From positions 1 to 52,875 of IMG/VR virus record IMGVR_UViG_3300025093_000027: a stretch of DNA of 52,875 nucleotides; one strand, written 5' to 3'. Below are positions 1-11,400 of the stretch, one piece after another. Source of the DNA: a virus. The position numbers were made by a program, and so were the translations under genes. The first letter of the stretch is position 1, and the number at the start of each line of letters is the position of its first letter. Under the pieces are notes generated by a model, which saw nothing but the letters and a program-made list of their open reading frames with translations, searched no databases and had not been told where the DNA came from.

Positions 1-3000
1 CTGCTGATGTTGGCAAAAATCCAGCGGTTAGTGAAGCATTAGCTAGACAAGGTGGTGGTAAAAAAGGTAAAAGTAGAGCTACAGGAAGAGGTTTTGGCTC
101 TTTAACATTTGCTAGTGGTGGAGAAGTACCAGTTAGAATCTCTAATGGTGAGATGGTTGTTACTGATCCTAAAGAAGTTGCGGCTAATAGGGGTAAACTA
201 CAATCTATTAATAAGCTTGCAACTGGAGGTTTTGCTTCTGGAACTATTGCAAGAGGACCGGGAACTGGAACATCTGATAGTATCCTTACTACTTTACCAG
301 AAGGTGCATTTGTTGTCAATGCTGCTTCCACTAAGAAGTACTTAGGATTGAGAAGAGGCGGTGGAGTTGGAAGAATAAAATCTTTCAGAGATGGTGGAAC
401 AAATATTAGTGATTTGACAGCGGCAAGAAGAGGTGCTGCTGCTGATTTAAGATTTGCACAATCTACGGGCGACTCAGCAGCTATTGTTAAAGCAGAACAG
501 CAAATTAAAAATTTAGATAAGGCACTTCAAAAGGCTAATAAGAATTTAAATCAAAATGCCATAGCTAATCAAAAAGCTTCTGTTGCATCCACAATTTCTG
601 GTAAAGCTGATTTAAACGAGGCTAAAGCAAGTAAAACTGCTGCAACAGCAAATCTACAAGCTGCCCAAGCTGCTGCCAAACAAGTTGCTGCTGGTAACAT
701 AGGTCCATTTGGTGCCAATGCTAGAACTGTTAATACATTAGCCCCTACTACTCAAACTCGGGGTCCAAATCTTGGTAATCCTCAAAATGTTCTTCCTCCC
801 GGCACTGATAACTCTAAGCTTGCCAATTTTGGGCAAAATCTATTAGGCGTGACATTCGCACTGCAAACCTTAACAAGTAGTGTATTTGAAGCGGATTCTG
901 CCGCTGCTGAATTGGTTCAATCTTTATCTAATACTATTTTAACTTTTAGTTTGTTAGGGTCTATTATTCCGCTAGGAAAAATTGGAGAGTTGATTGGTTT
1001 TCAAAGCAAATTTGCCGGTGTTCTTCCACAATTTGCTGGTGCTAGTGTTGGTAGTTTTGCTGCTGGTGGATTAGGGGTTGCAGGTGCTGGTCTCGCTGGT
1101 GGTTTAGTTGGTAGGCAGGTTGGTGATCAAGTTGCTAATCTTGTCATTGGTAAACAGCAAGAAGTTGCTGGATTGAAAGGAGACTCATCTCTTGCTGATG
1201 CACAAGAAAGAGAAGCATTTGGTTTCGGAGGTGCTGTATTGGGTGGTGCTGTTGCCGGTGCTGCGATTGGAAGTTTTGTGCCCGTTATTGGTACTGCCCT
1301 TGGTGCTGCTATAGGTGCGGGTTCTGGAGCTATTGTTGCTGCTGTTACGACACCATTAGACATAGCGGCTAAACAGGCAGCATTTGAGACAGCATCTAAA
1401 CTTAAAGCTTCTGGAACAGCTTTGTCTAAATCTTTAGCAGATATTCAAAAGGGCTTCACAACATTTAAATTTGATAAAGTAACTACAGCACTTGATAGGC
1501 AAACTACTAATGTGTTAGGCTCCTTGAATACTTTTGCAGATGGTATTCGTGGAGAAAGAGGGTTCTGGAAAAGAGCATTTACTAATAGTGCTACATTAGC
1601 CGGTGAAGACTTTACTAAAGCTTTTGAGACTGCTGGTAAGCTTCTCAGTGAGGACGCTGCTAAATTTGAAGAACAATATCAAAAAGCTCTTGAAAGATTT
1701 GTGAAGACCTTAAATCCAGATGTCTTAAAAGACACTGATAATTTTTCAAAAGCCTTACAAAAAGCTGCTGATAGCGGTAATTCGTTTGCTAGAGATATTA
1801 TAGAAGCTGGAGAAGCAGTTGTAAAATCAAGATTAGTAGCAGGATCTCAAACAGATGTGTTACGAGAAAGTATTTTATCTCAAATCAATGAAGGTGGTCC
1901 TACGGGATTAGATTCAAGAGTAATTAATGGATTAATTACAGGAACTCAGGCATTAATAGCATTTGCTTCTGCTGAAGCACAAAGAACTGGTGGTCAAATA
2001 GCAGATGTTGAAATAGATGCGGCACAATTAAGGCGTATTTTCGAGGCAAGAGGTGTTACTGCAACTACTTTAGGGATCAGTGAGGAGGAATTCGCTAATC
2101 TCTTAGACGCATCAATAGCTGCCTACAACGTACAAATTGAAACTCAGCAACAATATATAAAAGAACAACAAAAAGCAGTTTTAACACAACAGAATCTAAA
2201 TACTATTATAAGTGATGTATCTAGAGAGTTAAAAAGTTTTGTCTCAGAACTTCAACAAATCACTATAGGGCTTAATTTTGCATTAGATCGTACCAGTACA
2301 ACATTGGCTGAATTTGAATCAAACGTAAGTAATGTATTTAGTGGTTCTGGTGTTGCGAATCTTGGACAAATTACAAATCCATTTTCCGTCGATAGTGATC
2401 AAGGTCAAGCTAGTCAAGAGAACTTCTTTAGAAGAATAGAAACTCTGGGTGTGGATAGTACACAACTTAGACAATTTCAACAGCTTGCCGCACAGGGTCC
2501 ACAAATTATTAAAGATACTATCAGTGACTTATCTGCTCGCGGTTTAACCGCTGACGAGCTTATTTTCAAACTTCAACAAGCTTTTCAAGCACAGGGACTG
2601 AGACTGCCTCCGGGTATAGAGAGAGCTTTATTAGAAGGTGTTTCTAGACAAGGAGTAGAAGAGGGTGGAGTTATTCCAGCAGATGTACTAGAGAAATTAT
2701 TTGCATCTGGAGAACTTCAAAATGCCTTTGGAGAAATTTTTCAGCAAGCAGCAGCTACAGCAGATAATTTTGTAGAGGCATATAATAGAGCTATTAAAAT
2801 TACTGAACAAAGAACTAAGATAGAAGCTCAACTTTTACAAGAGCAAGTTAAATTTACTCAAGCAATCACTGAATCTATTATCGCTCAAGAAAAAAGAACT
2901 AAGCAAATTTTAGCTGGCAATCTTGGTACTGGAGTTGGAGATGGCATTAGTGCTGCTGAAAGAAATGTGAGACTCAGAGCAGAAGCACAGGCAGGTAGTG

Positions 3001-6000
3001 CAGATTCAGGAGTCCTATTAGCTAGAAGACAAGCAGCACTTGATAGACAGTTTGAGTTGCAGCGAGGAGTTAGAGAAGGTACTGTTGATCCATTTAGTGA
3101 TGCCTTTGTTAATGAAAGTGCTCAGTTACAAACAGAGATTAATAACACCACAAAAGCTTTAGAGGGATTAGCTAACGAAAGTGAGGTATTCCAAGCTATT
3201 TTAGAAAAAGCTGCCAAGATAGGTCAAAATATTAATGCTCTAGAGACTGGCCTAGATGATCTTATAGGAAAGGTTGCTTCTGGAGATGCTAGAGGAGTAC
3301 TACAAATTGCACAACAGCAGAGTGCTATTGGGGCAGCATTTAGTGGCACAGCGAATATACCACAAGCATTAACAGCTTTGACAGCCTTACAAAATGAAGG
3401 CAATCAGGCACTTGTAGATGTAGCCGCTGGTCAAGAGGGTGCAGGTAAGGAACTTAGAAGAGTATTGCTTAGACAGCTTGGTGGCAGATTAGCTGCTGGT
3501 GGTGGTATTGCTGGTCAATCTGCTAATAGATTTTTACAAGCAATTGCTTTCTCTGAGGAAAAGAAAGATCAGCTTGCCAAACTTGCAGAAGCTAGAGCCG
3601 CAAGACAAAGACAGATCAGAGAAGAGTTGTTACAACAAAACCAAAATCAAACACAACTTCTTAGAAAATTCTTAGAGTTAGGATTTGCTAAAACTTTTGA
3701 AGAGTCAGTAAGAGAATTTTCTGAGGCTGTAAAATTATTTGCTGGTGCTCCAGCAGAAGCTACAGATCCTTTTCCTCAAGAACGCCCAGATCTTTTTGAT
3801 CCTTTTGGTAGACCTAGAGGTTTTGATCCTCTTGATCCAGCAGGTCTTCTTGCCCCACCACAGGGGACAGATCCTGAAACTGGTCGTCCTGCTAGTGGTC
3901 CGTCAGGTCGATTTTTTGATCCAGCACTGGAGGAAAGTGTAAGTGATAATACGGAGTCTAATGAAAAACTCGATCAAAGTATAAGAGACTTAAATAAATC
4001 TATTGATAAACTTTCTACCGCAATTAATAATAGAAGAAGGGAAGAAAATGAAAGGCAGGAGCCGAATCCTGCCACATTTGATGATGGTTCACCAATTCAG
4101 GGGCTTAATTATCGTGGAGGTCTAATTAATTCCACTGGACCAGCTACATATAGAAATGCTGGAGGCACCATATTTGAACCTCGCGGAACTGATACCGTCC
4201 CAGCTATGCTTACTCCCGGTGAATTTGTCATTAAGAAATCTTCTGTTGATCAATACGGTCCCGGTGTAATGCAAGCTGTTAATCAAGGGAACGCTCAAAT
4301 TTTTGCAGCAAGCGGTGGAAGAGTTGGCAAGGGAGTGCTTTATAGAGCAGATGGTGGTGGTAGTGATGATAAACTTTTCGACGAAAGCAAATTCGGTGCT
4401 AAACCTCTTAATGATTTTGCTGAGTTTGTTGCGAAGCAAGGTGAAAGAATTGATCAAAACGCATCAGAGGTTGGATTTGGTGGAATCGGTCAGAAAGAAA
4501 CAGTTGATTTTGCTCGGCGTGCAGGTCTTGGATTCAAACAGGAAACATTAGAAGGTATTATTAATGAAACTCAAAATCCACTTGGCGGGGTGAGATCAGC
4601 AACAGGTAGACTTGCTGAGACTTCTGGATCTAGCAGCATATTTAGAGATGATCCTATAAGTAGTGATTTAAAAAATGCTGGAGTCCTTCCCGGCAGAAGA
4701 AAGTATCAAGCTCTTTATGAAGATACAGCACAATTGGGAAAAAGAGATCCTAATGCATCTAATCCTAATAATGTTACAAGATTTAACATAGATGACGCTA
4801 GACGATACGAAAGAGCATTAACAAATCCTTTAGCTGTAGCAAAAGAAATTTATGGTGAAGAGTTTTTAGAGGCAGCTAAAAGTAGAAAAAGTGTTAGCTT
4901 TAGAAGTAGAATCGCACGACCCGGAGAAGATAAACTTGTAGGTGCAAACAACTTTGGTGAATCTAGTATAGCTGAAGATGCTATTAATGCAGTTATCACA
5001 CAGGCACAGTCTATTGCTTTGGATAGTCCTCTTGTTCAAGAGTTAACTGATAGACCTGTTAGTCTTTATGATAGCAGATATGATGAGATTATAGCAGAGA
5101 TTAGAAATAATGCTGCTGGAAAACTTGGTTTTGATAGTGCTGAAGAAGCATTAAAAGCAGAATCTAAAGTTCAACAGTTTTTAGATACTAAAGGACGATT
5201 AGATGATTCAGCAGACCAGCTTGTTAAAAATGCAACTGGTGGGAAAGCTGATTTAAATGCTTTAGCTGGACAGCCCGGAATTGGAAATAGAACTGATTTT
5301 ATCAAAAGAGTTGACGATATTAATAAGCTTGAGGGAGATGCTCAAGAAGCAGCATTCCAACAACTTGATCAAGACATTGAGAAAGCACAAAGAATTTCTC
5401 AGAGAAGAGGTGGAGGCCGTCCAAGCGTTTTATCTGGTGGTTTACCTGCTAGTGTATTTGGCTCTGTCCCTACATTGGCGGCTGAACAAGAGCCGTTAGT
5501 AGACAGAAATGTCCCAGTTTTTGGTGGCGAAGGGCAGGGATCGCTGAATCTTAAACCATCTCTGCCAGCAGATGCCTTTACAAGTGATTTAACTATAGAG
5601 GAAATAAAAGCTAAGAATGCACAGCGAGAGGCAGAATTAAGACCTCTTGAATTTGAGTTTGGTCCAACTCCTTTAGAGCAAGCTCAGTTGGCAAACGAAG
5701 AAGCTGCGGCTAGAGTAGAGAGACTCAAAGCAGAAGGTGCAGAGTTAGAAGCGAGAGGGCAACAGTTAAGACAACAGCAAGCTGCTCAAACAGCCGCAAC
5801 TGACACATCTTCTGCTGTTAATGCCACTGCTCAACAACAAGAAACCGCAGCACAAAAAGCTAGAAGGAAACGTAATGAAGAATTAGAAGAAATAAGAAAG
5901 CTTAATCAAGCAAGAAGAAAAGCGGCAGATAAAGAGGCAGCGGATAGAAGAGCGGCAACTGGCGGTTTAAATCAACGAGCCGCAAGGGAAGCGGCAGATA

Positions 6001-7046
6001 AAGAGGCAGCGAAAAGAAGAGCGGCAACTGGTGGTTTAAATCAACGAGCCGCAAGGGAAGCGGCAGATGAAAAGGCAGCGAAAGAGAGACAGGCTAGAGA
6101 TCAAGAGCGTGCAAATCGTTTAGATGACATTAATAGTACTTCTGATCCTCTTGAAAGATCAGCAAAAAGAAGAAAGTATGATCAAGAGAGAAGGTCCAGA
6201 AATCAGGCAAGGGGCTTGCGTAGTTCATTAGCATTTTCATCTGATGGAACAAGTGGATTTGTATCTACTACAACTGAAGCACCAAGAGACAGAGGAGTAG
6301 AAGCACAAAAAAGAAAAGAAGATAGAGTTGTTGCACAGTTTAGGGCACAATATAACCAAGCTGTATTATCTAGAAACTTTGATGCGGCAAGAAGAATTGC
6401 ACAGAGATACTTTAGCTCTGGAGATATTTCTCCCGCAACTCAATCCATTATTAAGGGGCAAATTGAGGCTGGACGCAGAACTCTTGGTGTCGCTCAAAAC
6501 GTAGCCCTCTATGGCAGAGGCGGTAAGGTTAAAGGATTCTCCAATGGCGGTGATGTTCCAATTATGGCTCAAGACGGTGAGTTTGTAATGAACAGAAATG
6601 CCGTTAGTAGATTAGGAGTTGGAGCTTTAACTAGAATGAATAATGGTCTACCAAGTTTCCATAATGGTGGTCCGGTGTATAGACAATTAGGTGGAGGTAT
6701 AGCTCGTCGTCGTGGAGCTAATGGTCCTCAAACAGCAGTAGTTATTAATGGATCAGATGCAGCAAAAGAGTTAAATAACGCTATAATAACAGGAGGAGAG
6801 ACTGTTAAACAATCATGGCAAACATTGTTTGATACAGTTGCAGAAGGATTGAACACAGCATTGAGCCAAGTCAGTACTATACCAAATCAAATCAATGCGA
6901 CAATCGCTCCAGTTCAGATTGAAGGTGTTGGTAGCTTTACTGAAGCATTGGCAGCACAAATCGTTCCTAAGATTGTGGAGCAAATCGCACCACTTATCGG
7001 AGACAATACTAACGGTGGTACAACAGAACAAGGTGCAGGAGTATAA
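1..7046 (+). CDS. Tail tape measure protein (C-terminal ~2347 residues, 5' end outside window)
   Basis: The reading frame is open from the window edge (first full codon at base 3), so the ATG at 153 is internal. The product would set tail length and sit inside the tail tube. Support: very large size, low-complexity Ala/Gly/Gln-rich sequence, long helical stretches, and a hydrophobic Gly/Ala block (bases ~1020-1360) like the membrane-active segments of tape measures. Four copies of a Gly-Gly ... GE(F/M)V module recur (bases ~118-195, 225-348, 4162-4290, 6547-6650), as seen in other phage tape measures. A 69-bp tandem repeat lies near 5.9-6.1 kb. The gene ends in tandem TAA TAA and the next gene starts one codon later, so the two are probably co-transcribed. 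A lytic or peptidase domain was not recognised. Confidence 0.88.
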   Translation, partial: ADVGKNPAVSEALARQGGGKKGKSRATGRGFGSLTFASGGEVPVRISNGEMVVTDPKEVAANRGKLQSINKLATGGFASGTIARGPGTGTSDSILTTLPEGAFVVNAASTKKYLGLRRGGGVGRIKSFRDGGTNISDLTAARRGAAADLRFAQSTGDSAAIVKAEQQIKNLDKALQKANKNLNQNAIANQKASVASTISGKADLNEAKASKTAATANLQAAQAAAKQVAAGNIGPFGANARTVNTLAPTTQTRGPNLGNPQNVLPPGTDNSKLANFGQNLLGVTFALQTLTSSVFEADSAAAELVQSLSNTILTFSLLGSIIPLGKIGELIGFQSKFAGVLPQFAGASVGSFAAGGLGVAGAGLAGGLVGRQVGDQVANLVIGKQQEVAGLKGDSSLADAQEREAFGFGGAVLGGAVAGAAIGSFVPVIGTALGAAIGAGSGAIVAAVTTPLDIAAKQAAFETASKLKASGTALSKSLADIQKGFTTFKFDKVTTALDRQTTNVLGSLNTFADGIRGERGFWKRAFTNSATLAGEDFTKAFETAGKLLSEDAAKFEEQYQKALERFVKTLNPDVLKDTDNFSKALQKAADSGNSFARDIIEAGEAVVKSRLVAGSQTDVLRESILSQINEGGPTGLDSRVINGLITGTQALIAFASAEAQRTGGQIADVEIDAAQLRRIFEARGVTATTLGISEEEFANLLDASIAAYNVQIETQQQYIKEQQKAVLTQQNLNTIISDVSRELKSFVSELQQITIGLNFALDRTSTTLAEFESNVSNVFSGSGVANLGQITNPFSVDSDQGQASQENFFRRIETLGVDSTQLRQFQQLAAQGPQIIKDTISDLSARGLTADELIFKLQQAFQAQGLRLPPGIERALLEGVSRQGVEEGGVIPADVLEKLFASGELQNAFGEIFQQAAATADNFVEAYNRAIKITEQRTKIEAQLLQEQVKFTQAITESIIAQEKRTKQILAGNLGTGVGDGISAAERNVRLRAEAQAGSADSGVLLARRQAALDRQFELQRGVREGTVDPFSDAFVNESAQLQTEINNTTKALEGLANESEVFQAILEKAAKIGQNINALETGLDDLIGKVASGDARGVLQIAQQQSAIGAAFSGTANIPQALTALTALQNEGNQALVDVAAGQEGAGKELRRVLLRQLGGRLAAGGGIAGQSANRFLQAIAFSEEKKDQLAKLAEARAARQRQIREELLQQNQNQTQLLRKFLELGFAKTFEESVREFSEAVKLFAGAPAEATDPFPQERPDLFDPFGRPRGFDPLDPAGLLAPPQGTDPETGRPASGPSGRFFDPALEESVSDNTESNEKLDQSIRDLNKSIDKLSTAINNRRREENERQEPNPATFDDGSPIQGLNYRGGLINSTGPATYRNAGGTIFEPRGTDTVPAMLTPGEFVIKKSSVDQYGPGVMQAVNQGNAQIFAASGGRVGKGVLYRADGGGSDDKLFDESKFGAKPLNDFAEFVAKQGERIDQNASEVGFGGIGQKETVDFARRAGLGFKQETLEGIINETQNPLGGVRSATGRLAETSGSSSIFRDDPISSDLKNAGVLPGRRKYQALYEDTAQLGKRDPNASNPNNVTRFNIDDARRYERALTNPLAVAKEIYGEEFLEAAKSRKSVSFRSRIARPGEDKLVGANNFGESSIAEDAINAVITQAQSIALDSPLVQELTDRPVSLYDSRYDEIIAEIRNNAAGKLGFDSAEEALKAESKVQQFLDTKGRLDDSADQLVKNATGGKADLNALAGQPGIGNRTDFIKRVDDINKLEGDAQEAAFQQLDQDIEKAQRISQRRGGGRPSVLSGGLPASVFGSVPTLAAEQEPLVDRNVPVFGGEGQGSLNLKPSLPADAFTSDLTIEEIKAKNAQREAELRPLEFEFGPTPLEQAQLANEEAAARVERLKAEGAELEARGQQLRQQQAAQTAATDTSSAVNATAQQQETAAQKARRKRNEELEEIRKLNQARRKAADKEAADRRAATGGLNQRAAREAADKEAAKRRAATGGLNQRAAREAADEKAAKERQARDQERANRLDDINSTSDPLERSAKRRKYDQERRSRNQARGLRSSLAFSSDGTSGFVSTTTEAPRDRGVEAQKRKEDRVVAQFRAQYNQAVLSRNFDAARRIAQRYFSSGDISPATQSIIKGQIEAGRRTLGVAQNVALYGRGGKVKGFSNGGDVPIMAQDGEFVMNRNAVSRLGVGALTRMNNGLPSFHNGGPVYRQLGGGIARRRGANGPQTAVVINGSDAAKELNNAIITGGETVKQSWQTLFDTVAEGLNTALSQVSTIPNQINATIAPVQIEGVGSFTEALAAQIVPKIVEQIAPLIGDNTNGGTTEQGAGV
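5922..6083 (+). repeat. 69-bp tandem repeat inside the tape measure gene
   Basis: Units begin at 5922, 5991 and 6060, exactly 69 bp apart. The first two are full length with a few substitutions and the third is partial. Each encodes 23 residues beginning AADKEAA and ending LNQRAARE, a charged helical coil. The period is a multiple of three, so the reading frame is kept and the helix length can change by unit gain or loss. Confidence 0.9.
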
Positions 7047-7049
7047 TAA

Positions 7050-8444
7050 ATGGCTGGTAGCATTTTAGTAACATATGGCAGTTTTACTTTTTCTGGTATA
7101 AATCAGCCTAATCCCGGTGTTTCTATTTCCAGAAGAGGAGAAAGAAGTCCCGGTAATTATGATACGTTATTTACTCCTTTAGAGGTTACTCTAGAAGGTA
7201 ACATTATCACTAGTGGTTTTCAACCAGTTGTTAGTGGCATTCGTGCTATTGAAAATGCTTTTTCGCCAGAGCTTGGTTGCCAAACTTTTAAAATTCAATG
7301 TGATAGTAATACTCCACTTATTGATAGCTCTGGTGTTGTTACCAATATTAGTTTTCAGCCTAGAAATGATGGTGATTTATTTGCACAAAATGCTGCTTAT
7401 AACATTACCCTAGAAATACCTTCTTTATCTGGTGATGCTCCTATTGCAAGTGGTATTACTGCCATCTCAGAAGAATGGTCTATTCAACACTTAGATGAAA
7501 AGGCTGGTGGAACTGCTTTTGGTGGTGCATTGATGGATACTGCTTTTACAGTTTCTCATAATGTTTCTTTACAGGTTGATGGCTGTGCTACTAATGGTTT
7601 ATCAACCGCAGAAACTTATTTAAATACATTGTATGGTTCATCAACTCCATCTGATGCAGATGTTGCTAACATTTTTGACATCTCTTCTGTTAGTTATTAT
7701 AACCATTTTAGAATTGTCAATAAAAATGTTCAAGAGGGTTCAATCTCTATGAATGAATCTTGGGTTGCATCTACTGGTGCTGCCCTTGAAGACTTTGAAG
7801 TTACAAGAGAAAAGAATTTAGATTCAGATCAAACTACTGTTACTGCTAATGGAACAATCCAAGGATTGGCAAGTATCGGTTATCCTGCCGCAACTGCATC
7901 AACAAGTAAAATGGAAAATGCCATTACACATTGGACAGGTGTTGTTTCTGGCAATTTATACTCTAGAGCAAATGCACTTTATGATGGAGATTATACTTTA
8001 AATCCAACAGGGTTTGCTAGTAGTCTTGGATACAATGGTGGTGCTGGAACTGTAAGTTATAACTTTGTTTATAATGATAGACCAGCAAACTGTGTTGCTT
8101 CTGCTAAGAGCGAGATTATAAATATTAATGAAACAAATCCCAATGATGTATTTGCATCTCTTACAGTACTTGGAAGATTAGCAGGTCCATTATTCCAAGA
8201 GGTAGGAACTAGTGGGGCTAGAACAAGAGAGATTTCTATTGAAGCCATTTTGCCTAGAAGCGGTGCATGTGATTTTGCTGATTTTACAGCACCTTCAGAC
8301 TATAATAGTTTAGTAAATACTTATGAGGCAGGATTGATTGCTGCTTATAGTCAAGTGTTTGTTAATAATGATACAAAAACTTGGAGTCCAAAGGATGGAA
8401 GATTCACATGGACGAAGGGTTGGACAGTAGGTAACTGTTCATAA
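7050..8444 (+). CDS. Putative distal tail / tail-tip structural protein
   Basis: 464 residues, beta-rich, Ser/Thr/Asn/Gly-rich, with no signal peptide or membrane segment. A ribosome binding site AGGAG stands 8 nt before the ATG. Its place directly after the tape measure and before a very large tail-tip gene is where distal tail or baseplate proteins are found in siphophage- and myophage-like genomes, and that context is the main reason for the call. No enzymatic motif is visible. The C-terminal part contains aromatic and Trp-rich strands (TWSPKDGRFTWTKGWTVGNC). It could instead be a tail-tube or baseplate wedge subunit; the exact role is inferred. Confidence 0.55.
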   Translation: MAGSILVTYGSFTFSGINQPNPGVSISRRGERSPGNYDTLFTPLEVTLEGNIITSGFQPVVSGIRAIENAFSPELGCQTFKIQCDSNTPLIDSSGVVTNISFQPRNDGDLFAQNAAYNITLEIPSLSGDAPIASGITAISEEWSIQHLDEKAGGTAFGGALMDTAFTVSHNVSLQVDGCATNGLSTAETYLNTLYGSSTPSDADVANIFDISSVSYYNHFRIVNKNVQEGSISMNESWVASTGAALEDFEVTREKNLDSDQTTVTANGTIQGLASIGYPAATASTSKMENAITHWTGVVSGNLYSRANALYDGDYTLNPTGFASSLGYNGGAGTVSYNFVYNDRPANCVASAKSEIININETNPNDVFASLTVLGRLAGPLFQEVGTSGARTREISIEAILPRSGACDFADFTAPSDYNSLVNTYEAGLIAAYSQVFVNNDTKTWSPKDGRFTWTKGWTVGNCS

Positions 8445-8458
8445 AATAGGAGATAAGA

Positions 8459-11400
8459 ATGCCACCTAAGAATAGCTGCACTCCACAATCTGTATTCGGG
8501 GGTTATACTCAAACATTGTTTTTGGGTATGTCAGTCCTTGATTTCAGTGCTACTGCTGGTTGGAATGAACAGGCATCTACAGTTACAATTAAGTTAGTCA
8601 AAGATGAATGTGCTGGTCCCAGAGATTATTTTGACGATAATTTTAATTGGCAAACTTCTGTAAACTTTCCTGCTGGTGATCCCGGCTTCAATAATGCACC
8701 TATTGGTTCTGCTGCATTTTTTAAAGTAGAAGACTTTGAGTTCGCTGGTATCATTCAGTCTTTTAACATAACAGAAGATCCCGGTGGATTTCCTATCCTG
8801 ATTGTCAATCTTATTAGCCCAAACATTTTGTTAGATGGTGCTCAAGTCATTACCGATGAATATCAAGGTAGTGTTTTGAGTATGCCTAATGTTTTTAATG
8901 TTTATGGATGGTTAGAATCTAGAACTAATAATTGTCCCCAGATTGGGGGATTTGGTGCTCCTGCCGGTGGATTTGGAAATGCCAGAAGAAACGAACGTGG
9001 TATTCCATGGTATTTTGCTAAAGGTGCTTTACAGGTTTTACTTGGTGGTGCCGAAACTAGTGATTATAGTTGGCATGGAGGAATCACCTATAAACAAGGT
9101 TTAACTGCTGGTAAATATGGTAGCATTAGAAGTGAAGGCTATGTAGTTGACATTACTGATTTACCAACTACAACAGACATCTATTATAGATTAACAAATG
9201 GAAACTATACCCTATCTGAGCTTATCTCAGAGATATGTAAAGATGGTGGTTATGAGTACTATGTAGATTTAGTTCCTTGTAAAGGTGGTGTAACTCCACC
9301 TATTACTAATGTTATTAAAATCAGGACTGTATCTAGAAGGTCACAACCTGCACTGGGAGAAATCTCTACTTTTATTACAGATCAAAATACTGGTCCTGCT
9401 GGTAAGATTATTACACAAGATTCAATAGGTGAAGAGCTTAGAAATGATTCTCCAAACTCTGCATTTATTGTTGGTGCTAAAAAGAAACAAACATACGAGC
9501 AAACAAGTGCTAGTTTTATAACTCCTTTCTGGGGCTTCAATGATAGTGGTGGATTTAATACTGCTTCATTTACTGCTGGTCAATGGCAGATTACTGTAGA
9601 TGTTAGAGCACTTAACTTATCATTAAATACAACTACTGGTAGTAATACAATTACATTTTCAGAGAGTGCATTGCTTGCAGCTATGGGCTATTCTCAAGAT
9701 GCATTCTTATCTTGGCTACAGGCAAATGAACCATCCAGTAATTTGAGTACATATTTCTTTACTAACTTGTCTCTTAATGCACCATTTGACATAAAACTTG
9801 GTGCTGCTCTTGGCAAGCCTGCTATTGATGCAGCAAGACCTGCTGGTCAAGGTAGTAGAGATCCACAAACTACACAAGCTAAAGATGCACAAACATTTTT
9901 TAGTTGGTTAAAATCTTATGGTGATCAGGTATACGGTAAGCAATGGCTTGTTGCAGTGCCATGGGTATGTTATACAAATGATCCTGAAACAAATCAGTTA
10001 TTATTAAGTGATGAGCCATCTACTGATGGTGCTTGGCCTAATACTCTTACTGCTGTATTGGGAATGACTTTCCCATCTAGTTATACAGATTTCTTTGCTG
10101 ATGAGCAAGGTAAACTGCAAACTATTATGAGATTCAATGGTGCTATTAATACTTCTTTATTATCAGATGAAGACTATGTAACTGATGGCACAAATGTTTG
10201 GGTTAAAGGTGAAATTAATGAAAAGTGGGCATTGTTACCATCAACTTTCTTTGGTGCTCAATACGCTGCTGCTTTAGTTACTATTCCTAACAGAGTTACT
10301 ATCTCTCCGACACTTGCTCTGTCTCAAACTATGTATGGTGGTGCTAATTTTAGAGTACCTAGTGTTGGTGCAGATTTTAATCCAAATGCAAATCCGGGTG
10401 CTGTTGCTGGTCCTGCTGCTCTTCCATTTTTTGCTCCAGTATCCGCTGCACTTCCAGTAAAAAGTAATACAACTACTTACGGTCCTTGGTTGGCTACGGC
10501 ATCAAGCCTTATTGTTAATGGTCATCCTTTTGGTGGTAAGGTTTATTATGAGCAAGATGACGGTCTAGCACCATGGGAATATGGTGGATTTACATTTATG
10601 AATCTTGGTGCAGCAGCTAAGATTGATAACTCTATTACAAATGAAACAGTATCTGAAAGAGGTTCTGTAACTTTAGCTGGTTATCCAGAAAAAACTCTAG
10701 GTTTAGCTATTACAGATAGTCCCTCTTTAGTTGCTAGTAGAGTACTACAAAATGGTCTTTATCAAGGTTCAAATTATTACTATGTAAATACAGGTGGAGT
10801 TTCCACCAAAGCTGCACAGATTACTAACATTCAAGTAACTGTTAATGGTTCTGCTATTACAACTCAGTATCAGATTTCAAGCTTCACTCCAGTATTTGGT
10901 AGATTTACTAAAGATAATGCGGAGAGAGTTAAACAGATTGGTCAGCAAAGACTTGAGTTTGGTAGAAAAGTCCGAGCAGCATTAGCAAGAGAGGCTAGAC
11001 TTGCTGCTGGTCAAAGGAAAGCTGCATTACAACAATTTGCAAGTATGCTTAATCAGTCAGATTCAGATTCTGGTGCTTCAGCATATTTAACTGGTAAAAG
11101 ACTTACAAATAGAAGTAAAAATAATTATGTAGTAAGTAATACCTTACAAGGCACATCTAACACTGATGACTATGATAATAGTGCTAATGTTAGTATGGAT
11201 GGAATGCAATCACCAGTTCAAAAAAGAGCCGGTTCATCAAACTTATCTAAAGAGGTTGCAGATCCTAATAATCCAACTACATCAGATCAACCTAACTTTA
11301 GCGAAGCTGCACCTCCTCCCTTAAATGAGTACACTCCTATTAGGGTTAGCACTGATTATTTAGATTTTCTAGCTACTCCTGCTAGTGATGTTGCACAAAG

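Noticed and set aside
153-7046. ATG at 153 as the start of the tape measure gene
   Set aside because: The frame is open and coding-like back to base 3, including the first GE(F/M)V module, so the true start is upstream of the window.
7036-7052. TATAAT just before the ATG at 7050
   Set aside because: It is the end of the tape measure gene with tandem stops; there is no -35 and the distance to the start codon is far too short.
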